DNA from: Lachnospiraceae bacterium UBA3643
Lineage (GTDB): Bacteria > Bacillota > Clostridia > Lachnospirales > Lachnospiraceae
DNA: 25,692 nucleotides
Assembly: GCA_002373855.1 (NCBI GenBank)
Contig: DFKO01000236.1
Span: forward strand, 1-25,692
Direction of reading: 5' to 3'
The translations under genes were made by a program, and so were the position numbers. Shown here in pieces: positions 1 through 7,474 of this stretch. Each line of letters starts with the position of its first letter. Positions within the stretch are counted from its first letter, which is position 1. A model generated the notes under the pieces. The model did not search any database and was not told the DNA's origin. It saw only the letters and a list, made by a program, of their open reading frames with translations.

Positions 1-2
1 AT

Positions 3-74
3 GGCTCGTTGGTCAAGGGGTTAAGACGCTGCCCTCTCACGGCAGAATCAGCGGTTCGATTCCGCTACGAGCTG
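3..74 (+). tRNA. tRNA-Glu (anticodon CTC)
   Basis: A full cloverleaf can be drawn. The acceptor 5' strand GGCTCGT (3-9) pairs with ACGAGCT (67-73), with one G-U at the first pair. The anticodon stem CTGCC/GGCAG encloses loop CTCTCAC, giving anticodon CTC, which reads GAG (Glu). The T arm is AGCGG-TTCGATT-CCGCT. The 3' CCA is not encoded. The last 20 bases belong to the 25-bp direct repeat found again at 14140-14164, so this gene is the integration target of the downstream element, and its 3' end is restored by the element-borne copy. Confidence 0.95.
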
Positions 75-79
75 TACCT
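55..79 (+). repeat. attL, 25-bp direct repeat in tRNA-Glu 3' end
   Basis: These 25 bases (T-loop through five bases past the tRNA) are identical to 14140-14164. Tyrosine integrases commonly recombine in tRNA 3' ends so that the gene stays whole; here the intact tRNA is on the left. Confidence 0.92.
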
Positions 80-81
80 AT

Positions 82-115
82 AAGCCCGTAAACATAAGGT
101 TTACGGGTTTTTTCT
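82..115 (+). terminator. Intrinsic terminator after tRNA-Glu (element-borne)
   Basis: Inverted repeat CCCGTAAAC/GTTTACGGG (85-106) with a short loop, followed by a T run. It lies just outside the att core, so it belongs to the element. The chromosome's own tRNA terminator, with a similar stem, is now beyond attR at 14171-14201. Confidence 0.85.
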
Positions 116-125
116 TTGCTTAAAA

Positions 126-146
126 AGTGGACAATGAGTGGACAAT
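126..146 (+). promoter_or_regulatory. Putative integrase arm-type sites, left end (two copies)
   Basis: AGTGGACAAT occurs at 126-135 and again at 137-146. The same 10-mer occurs at 14061-14070, with one-base variants at 14073-14082 and 14123-14132 inside the right end. Short direct repeats on both inner flanks are the usual layout of arm-binding sites for the N-terminal domain of tyrosine integrases. Binding is inferred. Confidence 0.6.
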
Positions 147-148
147 TG

Positions 149-1393
149 TTAATTCAGTACGTTAATCATTATGTCTGCCTGCTCACCCTTGGCAGCTGCA
201 TAGTTGATATAGTGCCGTGCCGTGTCGCGGTTGGTCCAGCCGTGCATGACCTGTAATGCCGGCTCTGACATACCCTTAATGGCGCATTGAGTAGCTGAGT
301 AACGTCTGCAATCATGAGTGGACAGACTTTTCTTTATTCCTAATTCTTTGCAAGCTTTCTTTATGTTCTTATTCAGCTCGCAAGTGATAAGAAAGTTATC
401 ATTTTTACCCAGGAAAATGAAATTATCCTTAAAGATATATTTTTCTTTCACGATTTTAAGAATATTAATTGCCCGGGGCGATAGGCTAACGGTATGATTG
501 CATGCTGATTTTTTCGCCTTCGTATGTGCGACGTATTGCCCATCATCTGTAATCTCGTGTGATACCACTATAAACGGAACTTCTTCATCGAGATAAACAT
601 CGGACCATTTAAAAGCCTTTACCTCGCCTACACGACACGGTAAACACTCCATGAGGGCAAGAAAGTACCCATAAACAGTATCAAGTCTTAAATAGTACTC
701 TATAAGCCTCTCACGGTCCTCGGGGCTCTTAGGCACCTTAAATGCTTTTGGAATGACATCAATATCAACCTTTTCTACGAGTCGTGATATGTTTTGTTCG
801 ACATATCCTTTTATCTGCGCGTAATCCCATATCTGATTTAGGGTTGTTTTCAGCTCTACCTTAGCAGAGGATGAAATTTTTCCTGATAAAGTATCCCAAA
901 AACTCAAATAGCACTGTACAGTGATATCTTTTATCATTGTCTCACCGATGGGGTGCGATTGAATCCATTTATCATAGGCCATCTTGTGTTCGTCAATGGT
1001 ATGCTTGGACCTGCTCTTTTGATTTTGCTTCTCGTAAGCGTATAAAAGCAATTCGGTGTACACCTGATTCAAGGTTTTTAGTTTTTTTAGTTCGCCGGAT
1101 AATAATATATATACTTTTTTTATCAATTCGGCTTTGTCTCTGGCTGAATACTTAACTTTTAGATCATATTTATCCTGAAGCTTCTTAGGAATACGGATTC
1201 GATAAGATTGAATATCATCAAAGAAATTGGGCTCTGAATATTTTACTCCTTCCTTTTCGTAGATTTCTCTTAGTTTTGACTCAAAAATTTGCATCTCCAA
1301 ATTCTTCACAGTCTCCGGAGCTATAATACCATATCTCGCTAAATCCTGGATATTTAATTTGTAGTCCTTTAAAAGGAGGGATAATTCGTCCAT
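149..1393 (-). CDS. int: Tyrosine recombinase/integrase of the element
   Basis: Site-specific recombinase expected to integrate and excise the element at tRNA-Glu. The C-terminal catalytic domain shows the conserved set: the first Arg in PCRVGEVKAFKW, a Lys region around HTKAKKS, the HxxR box STHDCRRYSAT, then MHGW and the nucleophile Tyr in ARHYINY near the C-terminus. The N-terminal part is a likely SAM-like core-binding and arm-binding region. It ends 2 bp from the left arm-type repeats, the classic position. Start: the frame stays open to a TTG at 1483, but the first ATG is at 1393 (MDELSLLLKD, 414 residues), which I prefer although its ribosome binding site is weak. An AGGAGG at about 1450-1455 has no well-placed start codon behind it. 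Confidence 0.93.
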   Translation of the reverse strand: MDELSLLLKDYKLNIQDLARYGIIAPETVKNLEMQIFESKLREIYEKEGVKYSEPNFFDDIQSYRIRIPKKLQDKYDLKVKYSARDKAELIKKVYILLSGELKKLKTLNQVYTELLLYAYEKQNQKSRSKHTIDEHKMAYDKWIQSHPIGETMIKDITVQCYLSFWDTLSGKISSSAKVELKTTLNQIWDYAQIKGYVEQNISRLVEKVDIDVIPKAFKVPKSPEDRERLIEYYLRLDTVYGYFLALMECLPCRVGEVKAFKWSDVYLDEEVPFIVVSHEITDDGQYVAHTKAKKSACNHTVSLSPRAINILKIVKEKYIFKDNFIFLGKNDNFLITCELNKNIKKACKELGIKKSLSTHDCRRYSATQCAIKGMSEPALQVMHGWTNRDTARHYINYAAAKGEQADIMINVLN

Positions 1394-1598
1394 AAGTATA
1401 AAAATGCCACATAAATCAAGAACCGATATTAAATTGATTCGTGAGGACGCCTCCTTTCTTCTTTGATAAGTCAAGAATATCAAATAAATTTTTTTGGATT
1501 TTTAAATTCGTCGAATTTAAGAAGAGATAATAAAAAAAATTTAAAAATATCATTTTTTTTCTGAAAATCTGGGGATTTTTCCAAAAATTGGAATAAAA

Positions 1599-1616
1599 GT
1601 AGACATACATTTATGA
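1599..1616 (+). promoter_or_regulatory. Element-wide 17-bp motif, copy 1
   Basis: GTAGACATACATTTATGA. One of four copies of TAGACATAYATTTATRR in this element (others at 3197, 3297, 7449), always on the plus strand and upstream of a replication or transfer unit. AAAAAT lies 17 bp before the TACATT part, as also at copies 2 and 4. Confidence 0.55.
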
Positions 1617-1678
1617 AACAAAAAAAAGAAAGGCCACAGTCAGCAGCCAATCCTTTTATATCACAAATGAATTATATC

Positions 1679-1703
1679 ATTATTGACTTGTGCAGTCAAT
1701 AAT
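1679..1703 (+). promoter_or_regulatory. Perfect 10-bp inverted repeat with promoter before rep
   Basis: ATTATTGACT (1679-1688) and AGTCAATAAT (1694-1703) are perfect reverse complements with a 5-base loop. The left arm contains TTGACT, a good -35; 18 bp downstream is GCTAAT (1707-1712), a possible -10. The palindrome is thus well placed to be an operator of rep. A hairpin nick site for the initiator is the alternative. Confidence 0.5.
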
Positions 1704-1754
1704 ATGGCTAATGATTGTTGCCTTCTAATCATTTATTTTTAGGAGGGAATAAGA

Positions 1755-3122
1755 ATGAAGGAATTAAACGATGAACAGTCAAGAATCAGGACAGATTTAG
1801 GTGCAAAGGCATGTGCAACGACGTTCAGGAAGAAGCAGGCTATGAAAGACCTAGAGTTAAAAGTCAAAATTGATACGGCCGATATTCATACGTATCAGGT
1901 TCCGAGAGAGCGATGGGAGGTCCAAATAGCAGAAGCATTCGGAATACCTGATGAAGCGATTAATAAAGCAATATACACGTGCTATAAGAATAATAAGAAA
2001 ACCAGGCCTTATACTAAGATTTTTATATCTTTTGATTTCTTGGGTGTAATTGCAGGATGTTGTGTAGATTTTAAACACATGGTGGAAATTGTTATGGGAT
2101 GCATGGGAATTACGGACTATTGCTTTGGCCGGGTTGACATGGCGATGGATAGCTCGATTCCAGGCGCTTATCACTTGGCTTATAAAGCTAGCCATGCTCT
2201 ACTTAAGTGCCTTGCTTATAACGAGGATTTAAAAAATACATACGCCTCAGAAGATATTAATGGTAAGAAAAGAAGTTTGACAGCAAAAACCAAAAACTAT
2301 GAAATAGAAATTTACAATAAGAAAGAAGAAAATGGCGAGAATATTGACTTAAGAGCAGAGCTAAGGGTTAAAGGAAATTTCGGTTGGGATGCCTTAATCG
2401 ACTTATTTGGTGATGATTGGAGTAATCGATTAAAAAAGTGTATTTTGAATTTTAAGGATGTAGCCTTAGCAGAGAATAACATGCTTGAGGAATTATATTT
2501 TGGATCCTTGCAGAAAGGTGAACACCTGGAATGGTATATTGATTGGAAAAATTTTATCTTCGCAAATGATGTCAGGATAAGGACTCGAAAACAATTAAGA
2601 GAGCTTGTTTATAAACTAACAAGTTCGGAAAAAAAGTATCATTTTGAAAATAATTCGGATAAGCAAAGTTGTTATAAAAGAGTTGATAAGTTTTTGGAGC
2701 GAAATCCACAATTTATCACTTTTAAGGGTTCGGAGATAAAAGCTTTCTGCGATCAGTTAATTTGTGGAATCAATAAATTCTTCGAAATCGATAATAAAAA
2801 GTACGACATAATGTCGTATTTTTCAGAGTATGAAATTTACCTGATAAAATCGCTGAATCTCTTGCCTGGATTGGTCTTTGAGCCTTTTGAGAAGAGAAAA
2901 TACTCCAGCCATCCGGAAAACGTATCGGAAAAATTTGAAAGAGAAAAAAATGAATATATCGCGATGCGTGATTGTCTGATAAACATAATAACTGAACATG
3001 CTACATATATGGACTACGATGATATTTGTGCCGACGCTACGATGGAAGCCTTGAATAGCATAAAGGATAGGTTCGACGAAAAGTATAGACACCTGAATCT
3101 ACCAACTTGGGTAACGGTATAA
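1755..3122 (+). CDS. Putative replication initiator (Rep_trans-like)
   Basis: A 455-residue protein with features of rolling-circle-type initiators found in mobile elements: an 'FGRVDMAMD' stretch near residues 119-128, a 'YEIEIYNKKEEN' stretch near 183-194 and 'DLRAELRVKG' just after. These resemble the R-x-D-x-x-x-D, YNK and RxExx-type segments of the Rep_trans/Gp2 families. The catalytic Tyr cannot be assigned by eye. The C-terminal half is not recognised. The start is supported by AGGAGG 8 bp upstream. It stands alone, followed by a strong terminator. In such elements the initiator allows temporary replication of the excised circle or supports transfer. The family call is moderate; that it is an element gene is firm. 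Confidence 0.6.
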   Translation: MKELNDEQSRIRTDLGAKACATTFRKKQAMKDLELKVKIDTADIHTYQVPRERWEVQIAEAFGIPDEAINKAIYTCYKNNKKTRPYTKIFISFDFLGVIAGCCVDFKHMVEIVMGCMGITDYCFGRVDMAMDSSIPGAYHLAYKASHALLKCLAYNEDLKNTYASEDINGKKRSLTAKTKNYEIEIYNKKEENGENIDLRAELRVKGNFGWDALIDLFGDDWSNRLKKCILNFKDVALAENNMLEELYFGSLQKGEHLEWYIDWKNFIFANDVRIRTRKQLRELVYKLTSSEKKYHFENNSDKQSCYKRVDKFLERNPQFITFKGSEIKAFCDQLICGINKFFEIDNKKYDIMSYFSEYEIYLIKSLNLLPGLVFEPFEKRKYSSHPENVSEKFEREKNEYIAMRDCLINIITEHATYMDYDDICADATMEALNSIKDRFDEKYRHLNLPTWVTV

Positions 3123-3144
3123 AAAGATAGAATGACTAATAAAG

Positions 3145-3172
3145 CAGCAGGGTATTCTCCCTGCTGTTTTTT
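3145..3172 (+). terminator. Intrinsic terminator after the initiator gene
   Basis: CAGCAGGG (3145-3152) and CCCTGCTG (3159-3166) form a perfect 8-bp stem, followed by TTTTTT. Confidence 0.9.
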
Positions 3173-3196
3173 AAATAATAAAAATCAAAATAACGG

Positions 3197-3213
3197 TAGA
3201 CATATATTTATGA
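3197..3213 (+). promoter_or_regulatory. Element-wide 17-bp motif, copy 2
   Basis: TAGACATATATTTATGA, 25 bp after a terminator, so it lies at the start of a new transcription unit. Its upstream context (AAAATCAAAATAACGG) is nearly the same as at copy 4 (AAAATCAAACTAACGG). Confidence 0.55.
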
Positions 3214-3259
3214 GGGAGTTTAGCGTTCTTTGCCAATCGAATAAAGGGGGGATTTTTTG

Positions 3260-3313
3260 GTGAGAAAGATTTTGCATTCGGGGGCACTATTAAGTATAGA
3301 CATACATTTATAG
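3260..3313 (+). CDS. Possible 17-residue leader peptide
   Basis: GTG start at 3260 preceded by AGGGGGG (3244-3250) and followed by 16 codons, with the stop inside motif copy 3. It sits between two copies of the motif and ahead of the coupling-protein operon. It may be a leader or chance; the GTG start and length give weak support. Confidence 0.2.
   Translation: MRKILHSGALLSIDIHL
3297..3313 (+). promoter_or_regulatory. Element-wide 17-bp motif, copy 3
   Basis: TAGACATACATTTATAG, 40 bp before the start of the coupling-protein operon. Unlike the other copies it lacks AAAAAT 17 bp upstream of the TAYATT part. Confidence 0.5.
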
Positions 3314-3352
3314 AAAGATAAGAGAAAGTTAATCAACACTGGAGGAAAAATC

Positions 3353-3733
3353 ATGGGACTTTTTAGAAAAAGAGAAGCGGTGCAGATACTCTCAGAAGGG
3401 GACGGTAAAAGGATAATAAGGAAAATCATGTATGTAGATGAACAGGACTACATAGAATTTCAGACTAGATATCATGATACCTGTAACGTTCTAAAGATCA
3501 ATGAGTTGATAATCTCCAATAAAGATAGCCTGGAGAAGATCATAGATCGTCTTTGGGTGTACGGACGAGATAACGGATATAAATGTGTTCATTATGATGG
3601 GAAGATCAGTGAGAACGTACTGGAATGGATGACGGATCTTGGATTTGAACAAAAAGTTGTCCTGGGTGACAGCAACATCCACATCAGAAAAGACATAACA
3701 GAAGATGGAGTAAATTTGGAGGGTGAAGAATGA
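3353..3733 (+). CDS. Unknown small protein, first gene of the coupling-protein operon
   Basis: 126 residues, not recognised. No signal peptide or membrane segment is evident; it begins MGLFRKREAVQIL and is mixed charged, consistent with a soluble cytoplasmic protein. A clear GGAGG lies about 8 bp before ATG 3353. Its stop overlaps the start of the coupling-protein gene by 4 bp (ATGA), so the two are surely co-transcribed and probably translationally coupled. By position it could be a transfer accessory protein, but nothing in the sequence proves this. Confidence 0.75.
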   Translation: MGLFRKREAVQILSEGDGKRIIRKIMYVDEQDYIEFQTRYHDTCNVLKINELIISNKDSLEKIIDRLWVYGRDNGYKCVHYDGKISENVLEWMTDLGFEQKVVLGDSNIHIRKDITEDGVNLEGEE

Positions 3734-5430
3734 AATTCAAGAAGCTCATTGAAAGCGGCATAATCCTCGCTCCTATTTCATTTGTTGCGATCACCCTTGC
3801 ATATCGTGAAATGGTCCCGGATGCCGTTTGGGAAGCAAAAACTTGGCTGACAATAGCTGGGGCTTCGTGTATCCCTTGGGTGCTGTCCTGGATAAACAAA
3901 ACGTCAACTCCTGAGTACCAAAATAGGGAGTATGACGGCCGGGCAAAGGCGTTGCATCCAAAGGTACCGGCGGACATGCTCTATAAGACCCCGACAGGAT
4001 TTGTTTTCGGTAAGCAAGGAAAAATGTATGTCTGCAAGAGAGTAGATGAACCCGGATCAATACTGGTGCAAGGTGGATCTGGCACGGCAAAAAGTAGCAC
4101 TATCATTCAGGAGTTTCTTATAGATCCGAATAACAAAAAGAACTGCTGTTCGTGCAATTTGGATCTCAAAGGAGAATTGCTGGCGCGATGTGTACTGCCG
4201 GAGGAAATATACGGACCTGATAATCCGTTAGGAACAGTCATCGTCCTAGATCCGATGGACAGGAAGAAGGGCTATGGATGGGACCCGTTCTATGGATTGA
4301 CGGATAGCTCAACAGATGCAGAGATTCATGAGCGAATGGAGATCATTGCAATGTGCCTCATCCCCATCCCGAAAGGAGATAATGCCGTGTGGTCACAGGC
4401 AGCACAGCAGTTACTCCGTGGGGCAATGACCTTCTTTTATGAAGAGGAGGGTCTGCGGACGATTCCGGATATCATACGTGCCATCAAATCTGACAACATA
4501 AAGCAAATCATAGAGAAGATTTTATCGACAGCTATGCCGGGAAGCACGGCATATACGGATGTGATCAATTTCCAAGACATGGCGGATGAGACGTTGACCA
4601 GTGTGGACATGAACCTATCGCTGAAGATCGTGCAGTTTATTACAAATCCTGATCTCGAGTGGTGCCTCGGAACTAATCCTCGCAAAGCAAGCCCGGAGGA
4701 TATGCTGCAGCGGAGTATATATCTTTGTCTTCCGGAAGACAAGCTCCAGCAGTGGGGACAGTTGGTGTTCCTTGTTTTCAACCAGTTTCTTTCTTGGATG
4801 ATGGGACTGCCGGAGCATGAAGCGGATCCGGATAGGAAGCGGTTTGCGATGATCCTGGATGAAACGGTGGCTCTTTTGGCGGGTGTTGGTGCCCCGATGC
4901 CGCTTTTAAGCCAGTGTCTCCGCATTGGAGCACGAGGCAAGGGGTGTACCATTTTGGTCTGTTGCCAGTCAATTGCCGGACTGTATGAAACGATGGGCAA
5001 GGATCAGACAAGAGATATGGTCAGCAATATGTCATACAAGTACATCCTAGACAGTTCTGATAGTGAAACGAGCAAGGAAATCATTGGCTGGTGCGGAAAG
5101 TATATGAAACGCAAGTTATCGGCCTCTGGTGGCGGATTATCTCAAAAAAATACGATTAGCTACGAACAGGATGACATCGTGCGTGAACAGGATCTGATGT
5201 CGCTTCCGCAGACGGGTGAGGCAATCATGGTTTCGAACCGAGCAGGATATTTAAGGCTCAAGAAGTGTTTCGTTTTCAAAGACCCTTACTATAAAGGGCT
5301 TTTGGATAAAGTAAAACAGGCAAAAGAACAAGCGAAGGAGGAAATCAAAGATGAGAACAGAGGAACAGCAGATGTTAGCAGAACAGGTATTGAAGGTGGT
5401 TCAGGAGCAACTGGGGCAGACCGAGATTGA
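3730..5430 (+). CDS. VirD4/TraG-type coupling ATPase (T4CP)
   Basis: A 566-residue inner-membrane ATPase that delivers the relaxase-DNA complex to a mating channel. Two hydrophobic N-terminal segments (about residues 9-25 and 38-55) fit membrane anchors. Walker A is GGSGTAKSS near residues 115-123, Walker B is FAMILDE near 372-378, and the later 'RIGARGKGCTILVCCQS' stretch, with its conserved Gln, is typical of the family. The charged, disordered tail (KQAKEQAKEEIKDENRG) overlaps the next gene by 80 bp. No channel genes accompany it, so it would dock with another element's secretion system. The GC content by eye is higher than in flanking element genes, suggesting that this block has a separate history. 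Confidence 0.9.
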   Translation: MKFKKLIESGIILAPISFVAITLAYREMVPDAVWEAKTWLTIAGASCIPWVLSWINKTSTPEYQNREYDGRAKALHPKVPADMLYKTPTGFVFGKQGKMYVCKRVDEPGSILVQGGSGTAKSSTIIQEFLIDPNNKKNCCSCNLDLKGELLARCVLPEEIYGPDNPLGTVIVLDPMDRKKGYGWDPFYGLTDSSTDAEIHERMEIIAMCLIPIPKGDNAVWSQAAQQLLRGAMTFFYEEEGLRTIPDIIRAIKSDNIKQIIEKILSTAMPGSTAYTDVINFQDMADETLTSVDMNLSLKIVQFITNPDLEWCLGTNPRKASPEDMLQRSIYLCLPEDKLQQWGQLVFLVFNQFLSWMMGLPEHEADPDRKRFAMILDETVALLAGVGAPMPLLSQCLRIGARGKGCTILVCCQSIAGLYETMGKDQTRDMVSNMSYKYILDSSDSETSKEIIGWCGKYMKRKLSASGGGLSQKNTISYEQDDIVREQDLMSLPQTGEAIMVSNRAGYLRLKKCFVFKDPYYKGLLDKVKQAKEQAKEEIKDENRGTADVSRTGIEGGSGATGADRD

Positions 5431-6307
5431 TGTGCGGCTTGCAGATGTAGTCAAGAACAATGGAGTTGAGCTGACCGCCATTTCTGGCGGTAGCGATGGG
5501 CTGGCAAGTAACGTCTACATTGATCAGGATATCCAGATGATCCAGGATGGCGAAGCAACGGTCGAAGATGTTGCTTCCAGAGTGGCAAGGACACTGGAAG
5601 TACAGGCGGAGAAGGCACCGTTCACATCCAGAGGAGTGATAGACCTTCTGGAACACCCGGATCCGTCACAGATCACGATGCGCGTAGTGAGTCGTGAACA
5701 GAATGCCGAATTACTCAAAACAGTGCCGCACCGGGATATCCACGGAGATCTTTCGATTATCGCATCTTATAAGGTGTCCGAGGACGCATCTACACGGATT
5801 AGTAATGATCTGGCGGCACGAATGGGTTATACGGCGACTGAGGTGATCGATCACGCTGTTAAGAATGCAAATTCAGAACAGCATGTTGTTAAGAGTATGA
5901 GGGATATGTTAGCGGAAAGCATGGGGGTCTCTTCTGATCAGGCTGAGGAGATGTTCGGGACAGATGATCATACGATGCTGGTTGTCACGAATGAGAACAA
6001 GTTTTATGGAGCCGGAGACATTTTTGTGAACAAAAATCTTCGTGAGCAGGTGGCAGAGAAAATCGGCGGTGACTACTATATCATCCCATCATCCGTGCAC
6101 GAGGTGATCTGCGTCAGTGTAGACACGATGAGTCCGGAACAGGCTGCAACGATGATTCAGGAGGTCAATGCTAACGAAGTTCAGCCGGAGGAAGTGTTGG
6201 GATCGCATCCGTACCATGTAGATGCACAGACATTGAAAATCAGTAACCCGTGTCAGTCGCAGGAAGCAAGAGTAGCAGACGAAATGCGACACAGTTTACA
6301 TATGTGA
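5351..6307 (+). CDS. DUF5688 family protein
   Basis: 318 residues, resembling the DUF5688 proteins common on Lachnospiraceae mobile elements; the N-terminal 'DVRLADVVKNNGVELTAIS' stretch is typical. No biochemical role is known to me. It is soluble, with no membrane segment. AAGGAGG about 10 bp before ATG 5351 supports the start, even though this means an 80-bp overlap with the coupling-protein gene in another frame. Its base composition matches the coupling protein, so the two probably travel together. Confidence 0.8.
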   Translation: MRTEEQQMLAEQVLKVVQEQLGQTEIDVRLADVVKNNGVELTAISGGSDGLASNVYIDQDIQMIQDGEATVEDVASRVARTLEVQAEKAPFTSRGVIDLLEHPDPSQITMRVVSREQNAELLKTVPHRDIHGDLSIIASYKVSEDASTRISNDLAARMGYTATEVIDHAVKNANSEQHVVKSMRDMLAESMGVSSDQAEEMFGTDDHTMLVVTNENKFYGAGDIFVNKNLREQVAEKIGGDYYIIPSSVHEVICVSVDTMSPEQAATMIQEVNANEVQPEEVLGSHPYHVDAQTLKISNPCQSQEARVADEMRHSLHM

Positions 6308-6322
6308 GAGGAGGAAATGACA

Positions 6323-6487
6323 ATGATGACATTTGACCAGATTAAAGATACTTATGCAGCATATCTCCGTACCCGTGATGTTAAGGATACGGTTGATTGG
6401 ATTAAGGCAAAGGGGGTAAATGAAGATGACAGAGCAGGACAAAGAAAAGATATCAGAGTTAACAAAGATTCTGGAAGAAAGAGTTAA
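6323..6487 (+). CDS. Possible small protein of 54 residues
   Basis: A short frame after DUF5688 beginning MMTFDQIKDTYAAYLRTRD, with AGGAGG (6309-6314) placed 8 bp before ATG 6323; other ATGs are at 6317 and 6326. Its C-terminal 20 or so codons overlap the start of the ArdC-like gene in another frame. The well-placed ribosome binding site and the otherwise empty 110-bp gap make it a fair candidate. No family recognised. Confidence 0.45.
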   Translation: MMTFDQIKDTYAAYLRTRDVKDTVDWIKAKGVNEDDRAGQRKDIRVNKDSGRKS

Positions 6488-7394
6488 GGATTTCAGGTCT
6501 TCTGACAAGTGGATAGAATATCTGGATTTTCAAAGCCGGATGCCCCATTATTCTTTTAATAATTGCCTTCTAATAGCTATGCAGACGAAGGGAACGGCAA
6601 CTATGTGCCAGTCTTTCTCGGGTTGGAAGGCGATGGATAGGACAGTTAATAAGGGCGAAAAGGGCATTAAAATCATATGTCCGACACCATATAAGAAGTA
6701 TGCATACGAGCCTAAACTAGATGAAAACGGCAATGTTATTAAGTCGGCTGATGGAACTGTTCAAAAGGAAAAGGTCTGCCATGTTCAACAGGGATTTAAG
6801 GTGGGATATACCTTTGATGTCGGTCAAACATCCGGAGCAGAGCTCCCTGAGATTTGTACAAGGCTTAATGGTTCAGTTGAAGGAGCAGAAGACCTTTTAA
6901 AGATATTGCAGGACATCTCCCCAGTACCATTAACATTTGAGCATGTAGAAGGCGAGGCAAATGGCTATTACAGTCCGGTGGGACAGAAGATAGTCGTTGA
7001 TAAGGACATGTCAGCTAATCATAAGATACACACGTGCCTGCATGAGATAACACATGCAACCTTGGACCTTAACGGTACTGATAAGGGCGCCAGCAGAGGG
7101 CTTAAGGAGACAGAGGCTGAGAGTGTGGCGTTCGTAGTTATGAAGCACCTTCTGGGGGATAAGATGACGGCAGAGGATATCGGTCAGTATTCTTTCGGAT
7201 ACCTTAACTCATGGTCCTCGGATGAAGGCTTAACAGAGATGAAGAAAGCCATGGCGATTATTCAAAGGACATCAGCATTATTGATTGACCGAATTGAAGA
7301 TGTATATCGGCAACGTGAAAAGGCAGATGAAAAGATGACAAACAAGGAAGGTGTCGTTGTGAAAGAGGCAGGGCACATTTCGGTGCATATATGA
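6426..7394 (+). CDS. ArdC-like antirestriction protein with zinc peptidase domain
   Basis: Two-part protein. Residues 1-120 resemble the ArdC N-terminal single-strand DNA-binding domain (SFNNCLLIAMQ near the start, then FSGWKAMDRTVNKGEKGIKI). The C-terminal part is a metallopeptidase-like domain with HEITH near residue 206 and the downstream ETEAES acidic motif near 228-233, together giving the expected zinc ligands and catalytic Glu. ArdC of pSa-type plasmids protects incoming single-stranded DNA against restriction, which fits a gene next to the transfer functions. Two ATGs are possible (6420 and 6426); AGGGGG at 6411-6416 is better spaced for 6426. A strong terminator follows. Confidence 0.85.
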   Translation: MTEQDKEKISELTKILEERVKDFRSSDKWIEYLDFQSRMPHYSFNNCLLIAMQTKGTATMCQSFSGWKAMDRTVNKGEKGIKIICPTPYKKYAYEPKLDENGNVIKSADGTVQKEKVCHVQQGFKVGYTFDVGQTSGAELPEICTRLNGSVEGAEDLLKILQDISPVPLTFEHVEGEANGYYSPVGQKIVVDKDMSANHKIHTCLHEITHATLDLNGTDKGASRGLKETEAESVAFVVMKHLLGDKMTAEDIGQYSFGYLNSWSSDEGLTEMKKAMAIIQRTSALLIDRIEDVYRQREKADEKMTNKEGVVVKEAGHISVHI

Positions 7395-7398
7395 CTAA

Positions 7399-7428
7399 AG
7401 AGGGAGAGCGATTTTTTCTCCCTTTTTT
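7399..7428 (+). terminator. Intrinsic terminator after the ArdC-like gene
   Basis: GGGAGA/TCTCCC arms around a T-rich loop, then TTTTTT. This ends the coupling-protein operon and leaves the relaxase region as a separate unit. Confidence 0.8.
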
Positions 7429-7448
7429 CATAAAAATCAAACTAACGG

Positions 7449-7465
7449 TAGACATATATTTATAG
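7449..7465 (+). promoter_or_regulatory. Element-wide 17-bp motif, copy 4
   Basis: TAGACATATATTTATAG. It merges directly into AGGGGGG, a strong ribosome binding sequence, so a protein bound here could affect transcription start or translation of the short frame at 7475 and the relaxase after it. Confidence 0.55.
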
Positions 7466-7474
7466 GGGGGATAC

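Larger units (their letters stand above)
1484..1754. other. Intergenic region between int and rep
   Basis: A 271-bp, very AT-rich gap between divergent genes. It holds motif copy 1 (1599-1616), a perfect inverted repeat (1679-1703) overlapping a likely promoter, and a second, looser inverted repeat AATGATT/AATCATT (1710-1733). It ends with AGGAGG (1741-1746) for the initiator gene. It is the best place for a replication origin and for the switch between integrase and replication genes. Confidence 0.5.

Noticed and set aside
313..324. Another GTGGACA copy inside the integrase gene as an arm site
   Set aside because: It is only a partial match inside coding sequence and away from the ends, likely chance.
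1416..1610. 64-codon reverse frame upstream of the integrase
   Set aside because: AT-rich, Phe/Asn/Lys-rich composition typical of random frames, overlapping the motif region; no ribosome binding site recognised.
4437..5011. Reverse-strand frames inside the coupling-protein gene
   Set aside because: The plus-strand protein has clear Walker motifs over this stretch; the reverse frames are shadows.
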